Shown here piece after piece: positions 8,214 to 16,180 of a stretch of DNA of 64,000 bases. Below the pieces are notes generated by a model that ran no database searches, was not told the DNA's origin, and saw nothing but the letters and a program-made list of their open reading frames with translations. The position numbers and the translations under genes are program-made. Every line of letters begins with the position of its first letter. The first letter of the stretch is position 1. This DNA comes from OMIS01 sp044350895 (GTDB lineage: Bacteria > Patescibacteriota > Microgenomatia > UBA1400 > PJMF01): the NCBI GenBank assembly GCA_044350895.1, contig JBILGT010000004.1, forward strand, positions 1-64,000, given 5' to 3'.

Positions 8214-9272
8214 ATGAAATTAGTTGAACAGACTTTTACTGAACGAGAAGCTCAGGCGTGTAATACCATCATTGATGTACGCAAACAATTTTTAGGAGTA
8301 TATCCTTGGCAAATCATTGTTGGTTTGGATGGCGGTATGGCTACAGGAAAAGGCGTTCAAGCCAGAATCCATCGTGAAAGCGGTTTTTTGATAGCAAGTA
8401 GTGGTGGTTTTTATCGAGCTTGTGCTTGGTTATGTTGCTACCTCAATATTTTTGATGCTGAGAAAATCTCCACTTCTTTGCATGAGATTGCACAACAGAG
8501 AGCCCAGGGGAACGACACTGGTGCGGCAGAACTTCATGCTGAACTAAAAGCATATATCTACTCTAAAGAAGAGTTGATGATTCATCTGATCCAAGACGTT
8601 CAGCTTGATTTGGTTACAAATGATAATACAGAACAAGTAGTAGTAAAACATCCATTTTTGGGAGCACAACAGTTCGCACTTGATGCAAAAGTTGTTCTGA
8701 GACAGCCACATGTAGAAGAAGTTACAAAAATCCTCAGTGGCTTGCAGCGAGTTACAAGTGTTGTTGATCTGCAAATTAGAAGCTTGGCACAGCGAACACA
8801 TCGCTTCTTTGGTGAAGGAAGAGACAAACGAGCAAATCTGTCAGGACTTGAGAATACTTGGATTGGATATACTGCGGTTACCCCAAAAGTGCGTAATCAG
8901 CGTGAAGTGCAGCGGAGAAAAGAGCAGCTTGGTGTACGAAACTTATCTAGAGCTGATGAACATGCTGCAATTATGCAAGCTCAGGCTCGTGATGAATCGG
9001 ATATGAGTCCACAGCGAAAATTTGGCCGATTACTCCGTAGGGATGAAGCACTAAAATCAGGGGCATATGACGGATTTATTGATACAACAAATTTTACACC
9101 GTGTGAAGTTGCGCTCATAACATATTGGTTTTTGGCAAATCACTTTGCACCAAACTCACCATTTGCATTCTCCATAATGAAAGAAATCGAGCAAACCTAT
9201 GTGGTAGATAGTAAGCGAAGTGTACTTAAACTCCAACGTAAACATAACCTCGTATATGCAGGTGCAGACTAG
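8214..9272 (+). CDS. Divergent cytidylate-kinase-like protein with intact P-loop
   Basis: The 352-aa protein aligns by eye with cytidylate kinase in order: IIVGLDGGMATGKGVQA (P-loop with Lys), SSGGFYRACAWL, LRQPHVEEVTKILSGLQRV, RFFGEGRDKRANL (the G-R-D motif), EVQRRKEQ, QARDESDMS and YDGFIDTTNFTPCEVA. CMK phosphorylates CMP/dCMP; bacterial forms have about 225 aa, so this version carries large insertions, notably at about residues 80-150. It lies 106 nt after the P-loop-deficient paralogue, suggesting a functional pair. ATG 8214 is chosen; TTG 8199, with TATAAT at 8186-8191, is an alternative. Its stop overlaps the convergent hisS stop by 4 bp. Confidence 0.65.
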   Translation: MKLVEQTFTEREAQACNTIIDVRKQFLGVYPWQIIVGLDGGMATGKGVQARIHRESGFLIASSGGFYRACAWLCCYLNIFDAEKISTSLHEIAQQRAQGNDTGAAELHAELKAYIYSKEELMIHLIQDVQLDLVTNDNTEQVVVKHPFLGAQQFALDAKVVLRQPHVEEVTKILSGLQRVTSVVDLQIRSLAQRTHRFFGEGRDKRANLSGLENTWIGYTAVTPKVRNQREVQRRKEQLGVRNLSRADEHAAIMQAQARDESDMSPQRKFGRLLRRDEALKSGAYDGFIDTTNFTPCEVALITYWFLANHFAPNSPFAFSIMKEIEQTYVVDSKRSVLKLQRKHNLVYAGAD

Positions 9273-10510
9273 CCGCTACATTTTTCAATGAGCTCTTCTA
9301 CAGTACAGCTCACTTGATCTCCAGTTTTCATGTTTTTCAATGCAACTGTGTTCTCCGCCATTTCTGTTTCACCAATGATAACAACATAGAGAATTTTCTT
9401 TTGGTCGGCCAGTTTGAACTGTTTACCCAGTTTATCAACAGCAGGGTAGACCTCCGTTTTAATGCCGCTGGTACGAAGTTGTGTTGCAACTTTAAGTGAG
9501 GTTGCAGCGTACTGTTCTTCAAATACTGTAACAAGCACTTGTGATCCCAAACTTTCAGCGGGGAGCAGCTTCAGTTCATCCAAAACTTCTACAGTACGAT
9601 CGAAGCCGACCGCGAATCCAACAGCGGGCATTTGATAGCCAGAGAGTTGGTTGATGAGATTGTCATAGCGACCGCCGCCACCCAAAGAACCACTTGGATA
9701 TTCGGGTACTCGTGACTCAAAAATAAGTCCGGTGTAGTAATCTAAGCCGCGAGCAAGGTTGGGGTTAAATTTGAGTGCAGCAGTAGGCACACCCAGTGCT
9801 GTAGCCTTGTCTACGATCTGCTGTAATTGTGCTGATGGTGTGACCTTTTGCAGTTCGCTGAGGAGCTTATCTGCTGCTGTTTGGGTAAGGCCCTTCGTGA
9901 CAAGTTCGGCAGCTACTTCCGCAGGTGTTTGCTTATCAAGTTTATCAATTGATTGTGTCAATGACATCACTGTAACTTCGGGTGTAGAAAATGGTGTCAA
10001 AAATGACATGAGCGTCTCGCGGTCATTGATCTCAATCACTACATTGGCGAGTCCCAGCTCTTTGTAGACAGAGTAGAAAACTGCCAAAACTTCAGCATCT
10101 GCCAAAGAATCGGTACTGCCAAAAATGTCACAATCACTTTGTGTAAATTCGCGGTAGCGACCTTTCTGCGGTTTGTCGGCACGGAAAACATTTTGGATTT
10201 GATAGCGACGGAAGTAGCGTGGCAACTCACCTTGATACTGGTAGAGAATACGGGCAGTTGGCACAGTCTGGTCATACCGCAAGGCAATATCGCGATCGCC
10301 TCGGTCTTTGAAATTGTAGACTAGTTTGTCGGCTTCGTCGCCGTATTTACCAAGCAAAAGCTCTGCATATTCCAAAGTAGGAGTTTCAATAGGTTCGAAA
10401 CCGAACTTCTCGTAGACTGCCTTCATTTTGGCAATAACGTAGTCACGCTTGCGCTTTTCTTCTGGTAAAAAGTCTCGAAAGCCTTTTAATGTTTGTACTG
10501 GTGATGACAT
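9269..10510 (-). CDS. hisS: Histidyl-tRNA synthetase
   Basis: Charges tRNA-His. The class II motifs are clear: TLKGFRDFLPEE at the N-terminus, LRYDQTVPTARI (motif 1-2 region), RYFRRYQIQNVFRADKPQKGRYREFTQ (motif 2), the histidine motif ARGLDYYTGLIFE, and SLGGGGRYDNLI with GFAVGFDRT (motif 3). A C-terminal anticodon-binding domain follows from about residue 325. Its 413 aa is normal. I choose the ATG at 10510, which has AAAGGA 6-8 nt before it; an upstream start would add an unrelated 15-residue peptide. The gene sits behind a His-codon leader peptide and terminator (10688-10810). Confidence 0.95.
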   Translation of the reverse strand: MSSPVQTLKGFRDFLPEEKRKRDYVIAKMKAVYEKFGFEPIETPTLEYAELLLGKYGDEADKLVYNFKDRGDRDIALRYDQTVPTARILYQYQGELPRYFRRYQIQNVFRADKPQKGRYREFTQSDCDIFGSTDSLADAEVLAVFYSVYKELGLANVVIEINDRETLMSFLTPFSTPEVTVMSLTQSIDKLDKQTPAEVAAELVTKGLTQTAADKLLSELQKVTPSAQLQQIVDKATALGVPTAALKFNPNLARGLDYYTGLIFESRVPEYPSGSLGGGGRYDNLINQLSGYQMPAVGFAVGFDRTVEVLDELKLLPAESLGSQVLVTVFEEQYAATSLKVATQLRTSGIKTEVYPAVDKLGKQFKLADQKKILYVVIIGETEMAENTVALKNMKTGDQVSCTVEELIEKCSG

Positions 10511-10585
10511 AGATTCCTTTTTTAAAGAAAGATTTATTCTCATTCGACACGGCAAACAACATTTGCCTTGATGACCTCACTATCC

Positions 10586-10613
10586 ATTATCACTGACGAT
10601 TTCACTAGGTCAA
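10586..10613 (-). promoter_or_regulatory. Candidate internal hisS promoter downstream of the attenuator
   Basis: On the minus strand TTGACC (10613-10608) and GATAAT (10591-10586) are separated by 16 nt, a near-consensus sigma-70-type arrangement. It lies between the attenuator and the hisS start and could give basal, attenuation-independent expression. A GGCAAA...TTTGCC hairpin is located between this site and the hisS ATG. Sequence-based only. Confidence 0.35.
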
Positions 10614-10687
10614 TGACGTTCGGTCAACAGTCTTCATATCGAATAAATTTTTCCCTTTCATTTATATTATTTTTTACTACTAGATAC

Positions 10688-10710
10688 AAAAAAACCGCTC
10701 GGGAGCGGTT
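10688..10710 (-). terminator. Attenuator terminator in the hisS leader
   Basis: On the minus strand AACCGCT (10710-10704), loop CCCG, AGCGGTT (10699-10693) forms a 7-bp GC-rich stem running directly into a run of T residues (to 10688). Its 5' arm plus loop (AACCGCTCCC, 10710-10701) can instead pair with GGGGTGGTT (10742-10734), which follows the leader-peptide stop codon, allowing one bulged C and one G-U. This gives mutually exclusive terminator and antiterminator folds. Confidence 0.82.
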
Positions 10711-10742
10711 GTATTTACTTTCAAGACACTACAAACCACCCC

Positions 10743-10793
10743 TCAATCGAGAGTATGGTGATGATGAGTAGTGATGACGATTTGTGTAGTCAT
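10743..10793 (-). CDS. Histidine leader peptide controlling hisS (16 aa)
   Basis: A 16-codon ORF on the minus strand encodes MTTQIVITTHHHHTLD and ends in TGA (10745-10743). Four consecutive His codons (CAT CAT CAC CAT, 10766-10755) sit about 45 nt before an intrinsic terminator. This is the layout of ribosome-mediated attenuation known from the enterobacterial his operon leader, which also has a run of His codons followed by P/T and D. When charged tRNA-His is scarce, a ribosome stalled on these codons would leave 10742-10734 free to form the antiterminator; otherwise it covers that segment when it stops at TGA. The ATG follows TATAAT by 8 nt, so the leader is probably translated from a leaderless RNA. 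Confidence 0.85.
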   Translation of the reverse strand: MTTQIVITTHHHHTLD

Positions 10794-10801
10794 AAAAAAC
10801 A

Positions 10802-10810
10802 ATTATATCA
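10802..10810 (-). promoter_or_regulatory. Extended -10 promoter of the hisS leader
   Basis: The minus strand reads TGATATAAT at 10810-10802, an extended -10 element (TGnTATAAT). The -35 position (10830-10825, TTTAGG) is weak, as expected with an extended -10. The start of transcription should fall at about 10795-10793, at the leader-peptide ATG. The promoter lies just after the stop codon of the M29-like gene. Confidence 0.7.
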
Positions 10811-10836
10811 TGATCCCTTTTTATCCTAAAGTTGTA

Positions 10837-11841
10837 TTAGCTGGGGAATACAAAAACACGATTGGCGAGGATCTTCTCTGAATCAAATAAAACAGTAGGT
10901 TCTGAGATCAAACCATCAATGTGAATCGGTACGTTGTTTTCACCACCAATCGCACTGGAATTACCAAATGCGACGTGGACAGTGCCATAGGCTTTTTCTG
11001 CTTCCAGAAGATTCTGAGAAATACTTGCCGCTGGATTGGTTCCGATGCCAATTTCCGCAACGATTCTGCCAGCTTCTCCAAACTGATTCAGCTTATTCCA
11101 CAACCGTTGAGCAGCTGTGCCACCTTCTATTTTTGTGGCGACACCATTCTGAATAGTCACGGTGATAGGAGCATCAAGGATGTCATCGGCAATTGAGCCA
11201 TCTATGACTAATGTGCCATTGGTGGAGCCGAGCAGTGGGGCATAGAACACCTCTCCTGCAGGAAGATTGCCTGTTTCACCAGGAAGTATGAACCCTGAGT
11301 CATTGATGACTCCAGTTTGGCGTACACGAGCGGTAAGATTTGTTCCCTGAATGCTGGTGACAGTGACTTGTTCCGTTTTTTGTAAAAGATCTTTAAGCGT
11401 AGTCCCAAGTTCTCGAATTGAATCATATGGAATACTGAGTGCTCGCATAATCAGTTCATGATCAGCTCCAGGTAGACTTGCACCACGGCCATTATTGAGT
11501 CTGGCAGCCTTGCCTGCGGCAGTGTGGGTGAGGGAAAAAACTGTCTGTAAAATGACGATTGAAGCTTGTTCAGCAGCAGTGACAAGTTCAGTTGGTGGTT
11601 CTTCACCAGATCGTGTCATCTCAGAAATAACAATTAGATCAATGGGAAGTCCAAGTTCTTTGGCAGACTCAAACCAAATGGCGGCTTCATTTTGTAACAT
11701 GCGTTCATCCGCCACAATCAACACAGAATCTGAAGGTGTGTAGCCCAAATTTAACTCTAAAATTTGTTTCCCGAGCGCTGCTTCATGAGGGGTGAGTGGG
11801 CGGATTGAATACTCTTGGTTGAGTCGTTGGGAAATTTTCAT
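10837..11841 (-). CDS. M29-like metallo-aminopeptidase family protein
   Basis: The 334-aa protein resembles aminopeptidase T-type (M29) enzymes, which remove N-terminal residues using two metal ions. Supporting segments in the C-terminal half are GETGNLPAGEVFYAP (Glu ligand), VAEIGIGTNPAA (Glu), GTVHVAFGNSSAIGGENN (His) and IHIDGLI (His and Asp), the usual ligand order of the family. No signal peptide is seen. The gene is upstream of the hisS leader on the same strand and is divergent from mazG. The substrate is not predictable; a few M29-like proteins are not peptidases. Confidence 0.75.
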   Translation of the reverse strand: MKISQRLNQEYSIRPLTPHEAALGKQILELNLGYTPSDSVLIVADERMLQNEAAIWFESAKELGLPIDLIVISEMTRSGEEPPTELVTAAEQASIVILQTVFSLTHTAAGKAARLNNGRGASLPGADHELIMRALSIPYDSIRELGTTLKDLLQKTEQVTVTSIQGTNLTARVRQTGVINDSGFILPGETGNLPAGEVFYAPLLGSTNGTLVIDGSIADDILDAPITVTIQNGVATKIEGGTAAQRLWNKLNQFGEAGRIVAEIGIGTNPAASISQNLLEAEKAYGTVHVAFGNSSAIGGENNVPIHIDGLISEPTVLFDSEKILANRVFVFPS

Positions 11842-11883
11842 AAGTATCGTGATTTTATCACCCAGAGTGCTATTATAAACACC

Positions 11884-12258
11884 ATGAATGAGTTTAAAAA
11901 TTTAACCAAAAGGATTATTCAATTTCGCAAAGCACGCGGCTGGAAAAAGTATCATGGTCCAAAAGATATGGCGTTGGGAATGCTCATCGAAGCTGCTGAG
12001 TTTGCTGAGTTGGTGCAATATTTTACAGGCACTGAGTTGAAAAAGCGGATCAAAGAGCGAAAAGAAGCACTGGCTGATGAACTGGTGGATGTCTTGTGGT
12101 GGGTGCTTTTGAACGCCCATGATTTGGGAATAGATATTCAAGAAGCATTTGAGCGAAAGATTGCTAAAAATGCAAAGAAGTACCCGCCGCTGGAAGATCC
12201 CAGGACAGGTGAAGTGGGTAAAGGATTCGAAATAGATAAAAAAATGAAAAGTGAGTAG
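11884..12258 (+). CDS. MazG-like nucleotide pyrophosphohydrolase
   Basis: Cleaves (d)NTPs to monophosphates and PPi in this all-alpha superfamily, usually for nucleotide-pool cleaning. The metal-binding signature is visible as E-A-A-E in MLIEAAEFAELVQYF (about residues 38-44) and E-L-V-D in ADELVDVLWWVLLNAHDLGID (about 65-85), giving the E-x-x-E...E-x-x-D pattern. Length 124 aa fits single-domain MazG/dUTPase-like proteins. The ATG at 11884 is chosen since TATTAT at 11871-11876 ends 7 nt before it; an upstream in-frame start would run into the divergent M29-like gene. Confidence 0.85.
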   Translation: MNEFKNLTKRIIQFRKARGWKKYHGPKDMALGMLIEAAEFAELVQYFTGTELKKRIKERKEALADELVDVLWWVLLNAHDLGIDIQEAFERKIAKNAKKYPPLEDPRTGEVGKGFEIDKKMKSE

Positions 12259-12288
12259 TTTTCAGTGCTACAATATGCGTGTGTTTTT

Positions 12289-12361
12289 GGGCCTGTAGCT
12301 CATCTGGTAGAGCGTTGCATTCGCATTGCAGAGGTGGTCGGTTCAAGTCCGATCAGGTCCA
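12289..12361 (+). tRNA. tRNA-Ala (anticodon CGC)
   Basis: A full cloverleaf: acceptor GGGCCTG/CAGGTCC, D arm GCTC...GAGC, anticodon arm TTGCA-TTCGCAT-TGCAG with CGC at positions 34-36, T arm GTCGG-TTCAAGT-CCGAT, discriminator A. The G3-U70 pair, the alanine identity element, is present. CCA is not encoded. TACAAT at 12269-12274 provides a -10 box. Confidence 0.95.
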
Positions 12362-12389
12362 CAACTTACAAATTTTGAGTGAGGAATAT

Positions 12390-12683
12390 ATGCAAAATTT
12401 TGAACAAGAGCACATGGCATCTATTGGACCTAATCTTAGTACACCTCTAACTGCAGATGAACTCAGTTTTGCCATTGACTTTGCGGCTGCACAAATCGTT
12501 TTTTCTGAACAAGTAAAGCATCCACAATCTGAAAAATTTGCTCATGATTGGCAAGTAATATTGCTTGCACTTACAACAGACCGCGGTGCCAGTATACCGA
12601 CTAGCAATATTAAATGGTGGGGTTGGCACCAGGTGAGATCACTCTTCACCACTGTGCAAGCAGAGCGATATAAAAAAGGGTAG
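12390..12683 (+). CDS. Small unknown protein
   Basis: A 97-aa soluble protein starting at ATG 12390 with GAGGAAT just upstream. The sequence is mixed helical with a Trp-rich C-terminal segment (IKWWGWHQVRSLF). No family recognised. It starts 28 nt after tRNA-Ala and ends 9 nt before the methyltransferase gene, so it may be co-transcribed with the tRNA. A longer reading frame that runs back through the tRNA is rejected. Confidence 0.55.
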   Translation: MQNFEQEHMASIGPNLSTPLTADELSFAIDFAAAQIVFSEQVKHPQSEKFAHDWQVILLALTTDRGASIPTSNIKWWGWHQVRSLFTTVQAERYKKG

Positions 12684-12692
12684 AATCTAGAT

Positions 12693-13625
12693 ATGCAAAA
12701 TGAACAAGAATTTTCAATTGTGACACCAAGTGGCTGGAGTGACTACAAACTGATTGATAGTGGTGATGGTGAAAAATTGGAACAATTTGGTGAGTATCGT
12801 TTGGTACGTCCAGATCCACAAATTTTGTGGCAGCGTTCTCAACCTCAAGCAGAATGGCAGAACTGTGCTGCGTTTTTTGAGCGCTCATTTGAAGATAAGG
12901 GTGACTGGAGAATGCGCACCAAAATGAAAGATGAGTGGCCAATGCACTGGCGTGATCTCACCTTTATGGCAAAACTCTCACCGTTCAAACACACGGGAAT
13001 TTTCCCAGAACAGAGTGGACACTGGCAGTGGTTTCGAGAAATTCTTGAATCAAAAATTGAGAATTGGAAGAGTGGGGGATCTACTGAAGGGGAGCGACCA
13101 CACATTTTAAATCTCTTTGCGTATACTGGTGGCGCAAGTATTGTGGCAGCCAAAACGGGGGCAAAAGTTACTCATGTTGATGCGTCACGTTCGTCAATTG
13201 GATGGGCGAAGAAAAACCAAGCTGCCTCTGGATTGGATGAGCGCTCAATACGATGGATACTCGATGATGTGGTGACATTTGTGGGACGTGAAGTAAAACG
13301 CGAAACACGTTACGATGGCATTATTTTAGATCCACCTATTTATGGACATGGACCAAATGGTGAGCGCTGGGATTTTAAAAAGTCATTGCCAGTTTTGCTT
13401 GATTTATGCCGACAAGTTCTGGTACAGAAACCACAGTTTATTTTGATTAATGCCTACGCTGTCAGTACCTCAGCGGTTACGTTGGGTAATTTGCTAGAAG
13501 ATACAATGAAAGGCAAGCAGGGTGTTGTTTCAATTGGGGAACTTGCTCTCCAACAAGAGCGTCCTGAAGCAGCAAAGCGATATCTTTCCACAGGAATTTG
13601 GGCTCGTTGGCAAGCAAACTACTAG
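12693..13625 (+). CDS. Class I SAM-dependent methyltransferase, COG1092/RlmI-like
   Basis: Predicted RNA (or protein) methyltransferase of the RlmI/RlmK-like group. The Rossmann-fold SAM site is ILNLFAYTGGASIVAAKTGAKVTHVDASRSSIGWAKKN (motif I and the acidic end of strand 2, about residues 138-175), and the catalytic motif is DPPIYGHGPNG (DPPxY, about 212-222), usual for base C5 or N methylation. The N-terminal PUA domain of RlmI is not evident. At 310 aa it is slightly short. TAGAAT at 12681-12686 ends 6 nt before the ATG without a Shine-Dalgarno, pointing to a leaderless message. Exact substrate unknown. Confidence 0.85.
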   Translation: MQNEQEFSIVTPSGWSDYKLIDSGDGEKLEQFGEYRLVRPDPQILWQRSQPQAEWQNCAAFFERSFEDKGDWRMRTKMKDEWPMHWRDLTFMAKLSPFKHTGIFPEQSGHWQWFREILESKIENWKSGGSTEGERPHILNLFAYTGGASIVAAKTGAKVTHVDASRSSIGWAKKNQAASGLDERSIRWILDDVVTFVGREVKRETRYDGIILDPPIYGHGPNGERWDFKKSLPVLLDLCRQVLVQKPQFILINAYAVSTSAVTLGNLLEDTMKGKQGVVSIGELALQQERPEAAKRYLSTGIWARWQANY

Positions 13626-13634
13626 TTTTGAAAT

Positions 13635-14702
13635 TTAGGCCGTAACTTCTACAAGTGCGTCAGGCAAAAGCAGTACTGTATTCTCGTGGCGATAGCCAAA
13701 TTGATTTTCTAGGTAAATTCCCGGTTCAATAGTAATCGCCATTCCCACAGCCAGTGGGGTGACACTATTTTTGTAGAGTGATGGTTGCTCATGAATTTCC
13801 AGCCCAAGTCCATGCCCGGTGGTATGAATAAATTTATCGCCATATCCAGCTTCACTAATGACACTCCGCGCGGCAGCATCGAGATCGGCGGTAGTTACAC
13901 TGCCACTTTTATTTTGCGTCGCATCAAAGGCATTTTTGTATGCCTGTAAAACTGTTAATTCGATAGTAGTAAATTCTGCGGACGGGTTACTGCCATACCA
14001 AGTGGTGCGAGTCATATCAGCGCAGTAGTGGTCAACTTTAGCGCCAAGGTCAATCAAAATAACAGTTTCCTTTTTGAGTTTCGTAGCAGTCGGTTGGTGA
14101 TGTGGAAGACTACTATGCGGCCCAAACGCCACAATACTGGGAAAGGCGAGTTCGCCTCCATTTTTTTTGATATAAGCTTCAATTTCATATGACAGTTCAC
14201 GCTCAGTAATATCATCTAACACCAAACTAAGTGCGTGAGTGTATGCGTCTTTTGTCAGTTTTCCCGCGGCAGTAATTGCGCGTTGTTCTGCGAGATCTTT
14301 TATCTGTCTTAATTGCCAAATGTGTTGTCGCTCCAACGGTGTGAGCGTGAGTGACTGAAATGAAGTAAGTGCTTGGTATTCGTGCACAAATAAATTTCTC
14401 GTATCTATCAGCAATTCCTGAATACCCTGGGTAAGTAAAAGCTGTACAGTGGTGTGTAAACCCTCTGGTGATGGCTGTGTTTGGTAGGTGATTCCTTGAA
14501 ACTTTTCAATGGGTGAGAAAGATGCGTGCAGCATAACTACCTGTGAAGTGGTGATAAGCAGAAACGCTTCTCGTTCTTCAGGTACCAGTGTTACAAATCC
14601 AGTAAAGTAGGCAATATCGGCAGCTTTAGAAAGTAAAATACCTTGAGATGGTGTGAGAATTTTTTGAAGTGATCGAATGCGAGGTAAAAAATTATCGCTC
14701 AT
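13635..14702 (-). CDS. M24-family Xaa-Pro aminopeptidase
   Basis: Removes an N-terminal residue preceding proline. The creatinase N-domain (about 1-120) precedes the pita-bread fold, where the five metal ligands are seen: two Asp in LIDLGAKVDHYCADMTRTT, His in TTGHGLGLEIHE, Glu in ITIEPGIYLE and Glu in GYRHENTVLL. The protein has 355 aa from ATG 14702; an ATG at 14720 would lengthen it by six residues. The start overlaps the end of the preceding exported-protein gene by 11 bp, implying coupled translation. No signal peptide, so cytoplasmic. Confidence 0.88.
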   Translation of the reverse strand: MSDNFLPRIRSLQKILTPSQGILLSKAADIAYFTGFVTLVPEEREAFLLITTSQVVMLHASFSPIEKFQGITYQTQPSPEGLHTTVQLLLTQGIQELLIDTRNLFVHEYQALTSFQSLTLTPLERQHIWQLRQIKDLAEQRAITAAGKLTKDAYTHALSLVLDDITERELSYEIEAYIKKNGGELAFPSIVAFGPHSSLPHHQPTATKLKKETVILIDLGAKVDHYCADMTRTTWYGSNPSAEFTTIELTVLQAYKNAFDATQNKSGSVTTADLDAAARSVISEAGYGDKFIHTTGHGLGLEIHEQPSLYKNSVTPLAVGMAITIEPGIYLENQFGYRHENTVLLLPDALVEVTA

Positions 14703-15432
14703 TTTGAGTGGCTTTGACATCAGTTAATGATCTGAGTGTAGAAAGCTCAAGTTGATCTTTGTCGTTACGTGTTCCGACTACAAGGACTGAAAGATCTTCT
14801 TCAAAGTCAGTAACTTTGAGTGTACCACCATCTGCGTTTTCGAATTTTGCAGCTTTTGGTAGTATAAATGTTTGTTCACCCTGATCACCGCGAGCCATGA
14901 TGGTAATATTGGTTTTGGTAATTTTGGTAATAGTACCAAGCATCACAACTTTTTGTTTGGGTTTAAGCGCACTAGCTGAAACGATAATAATTTCTGGGGT
15001 AAATTTTTCGTTGGTTCCCATACCAAGGACAGTGACCCAATTACCTACTTCAATTTCTTCTGCTTTAATTTTTTTGCCAGCACGCACGATTGTGATGTTT
15101 TCAGTGAGTGGCAAAATGCGTGAGTCGCCGTTTTGCTTAACGGTTAAAGCTTCTTGAGAGAGGCGTGAGACTTCACCAACAAATCCAAATTTATCAGAAA
15201 ATAAATTGCTAATTGCGCCCCGAACTTGATCGCGTTTGGCTACTTTTTCAATTCGTTTTTTAAGTTCAAGGGTGGTTTCCTCTGGTGATGCAGAAGGGGA
15301 AGCATCGCTAGAAACCGCACTTTTGGTGGCAGGTGCTGTAGCGGCGTAGGAAATAGTTGGTATATACATACTTCCGATGAGGAAGCTTGAAAGGCAAAGT
15401 GAAAATACTGCTGTTTTAAGTGTTGTATGCAT
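14692..15432 (-). CDS. Exported beta-rich protein, DUF5666-like
   Basis: A clear signal peptide (hydrophobic residues 8-28, ending near SYAATAPA) is followed by a Ser/Ala/Thr linker and a basic helix, then repeated beta segments such as FVGEVSRLSQEALTVKQNG and VVMLGTITKITKTNITIMA. These alternate in the manner of DUF5666 or OB-like repeats found in exported CPR proteins. No catalytic motif. It lies 2 nt after the Ig-like membrane protein gene and overlaps the M24 peptidase, so the three form one operon. Function unknown, probably envelope-located. Confidence 0.6.
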   Translation of the reverse strand: MHTTLKTAVFSLCLSSFLIGSMYIPTISYAATAPATKSAVSSDASPSASPEETTLELKKRIEKVAKRDQVRGAISNLFSDKFGFVGEVSRLSQEALTVKQNGDSRILPLTENITIVRAGKKIKAEEIEVGNWVTVLGMGTNEKFTPEIIIVSASALKPKQKVVMLGTITKITKTNITIMARGDQGEQTFILPKAAKFENADGGTLKVTDFEEDLSVLVVGTRNDKDQLELSTLRSLTDVKATQNER

Positions 15433-15434
15433 AG

Positions 15435-15986
15435 TTATCTGGTTGTTGGTGTCGCTGTAGGTGAAGCCTTTGGTGTAGCTTTTGGCTGAACCGTTGGTTT
15501 TACCGTAGCTTTTGGTGTTGGACTGGGCTTGGCACTTGGTGTGGCAGTTTCGATCTCAGTAATAGGTTGATCGTACAGAGTGGTAACCACAACAGTTCGC
15601 TCTTTGGTGACTGTCTTACCATCTTCTGTGAGAACTTTTACTGTTAATAGATTACTGCCATCTTCCAACGACACTTCAAAACTAAAATTTCCGTCTCCAT
15701 CACTCTGTCTAATGTATTCAGTATTATTCACAAATAATACTACATAGACCTCAGGAATTGTACTGCCAGTTACGGTAGTAGACTTCTCCTTTTGGACGCG
15801 GCCATCTTCGGGACTGTGGATAGTAATAAGACTATCAGAAGCGTTGGGAGCTGCGCTGGATGCAGGTGAAGTAACGGGATTCGCAGTTTTTCTGTTGCTT
15901 GAAATTCGAAGGCGATAAATACCATATGTAATTACCAAGCCAAGTAGGAAGCCAATCACAACTGCAACAAGCATTTCTTTTTTCAT
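15435..15986 (-). CDS. Membrane-anchored protein with Ig-like domain and Pro/Thr-rich tail
   Basis: A transmembrane anchor at about residues 5-25 precedes one beta-sandwich of the bacterial Ig-like/glucodextranase-B kind (ITIHSPEDGRV, TTVTGSTIPEVYVVLFVNNT, GNFSFEVSLEDGSNLLTVKV; about 52-140). The C-terminal 40 residues are Pro/Thr/Lys-rich (KPSPTPKATVKP) and probably form an extended, surface-exposed stalk. 183 aa. On the minus strand TATAAT precedes the ATG by about 12 nt. First gene of a three-gene operon ending with the M24 peptidase. Confidence 0.65.
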   Translation of the reverse strand: MKKEMLVAVVIGFLLGLVITYGIYRLRISSNRKTANPVTSPASSAAPNASDSLITIHSPEDGRVQKEKSTTVTGSTIPEVYVVLFVNNTEYIRQSDGDGNFSFEVSLEDGSNLLTVKVLTEDGKTVTKERTVVVTTLYDQPITEIETATPSAKPSPTPKATVKPTVQPKATPKASPTATPTTR

Positions 15987-16180
15987 AACGTACGGTATTC
16001 ATTATAACTCATGTACTAAGGTAGCGCGTACTGAGAGACAGTGGTATTATTACTCCACTGATTTGAATCGCACTATAGTGCATAGAGTTACGAACAGTGT
16101 AATAGGGTAGCAAGTAGTTGTATCGTTGTCTAGCGTAATAGCGAAACAGTACGTATCAGCAGTACAAGGAGTATCACAAC

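Noticed and set aside
10511..10800. T-box leader before hisS
   Set aside because: No T-box sequence or specifier stem; the His-codon leader peptide with mutually exclusive hairpins explains the region better.
12279..12389. Longer start for the 97-aa protein
   Set aside because: The extension is tRNA-Ala read as protein; ATG 12390 has a ribosome site.
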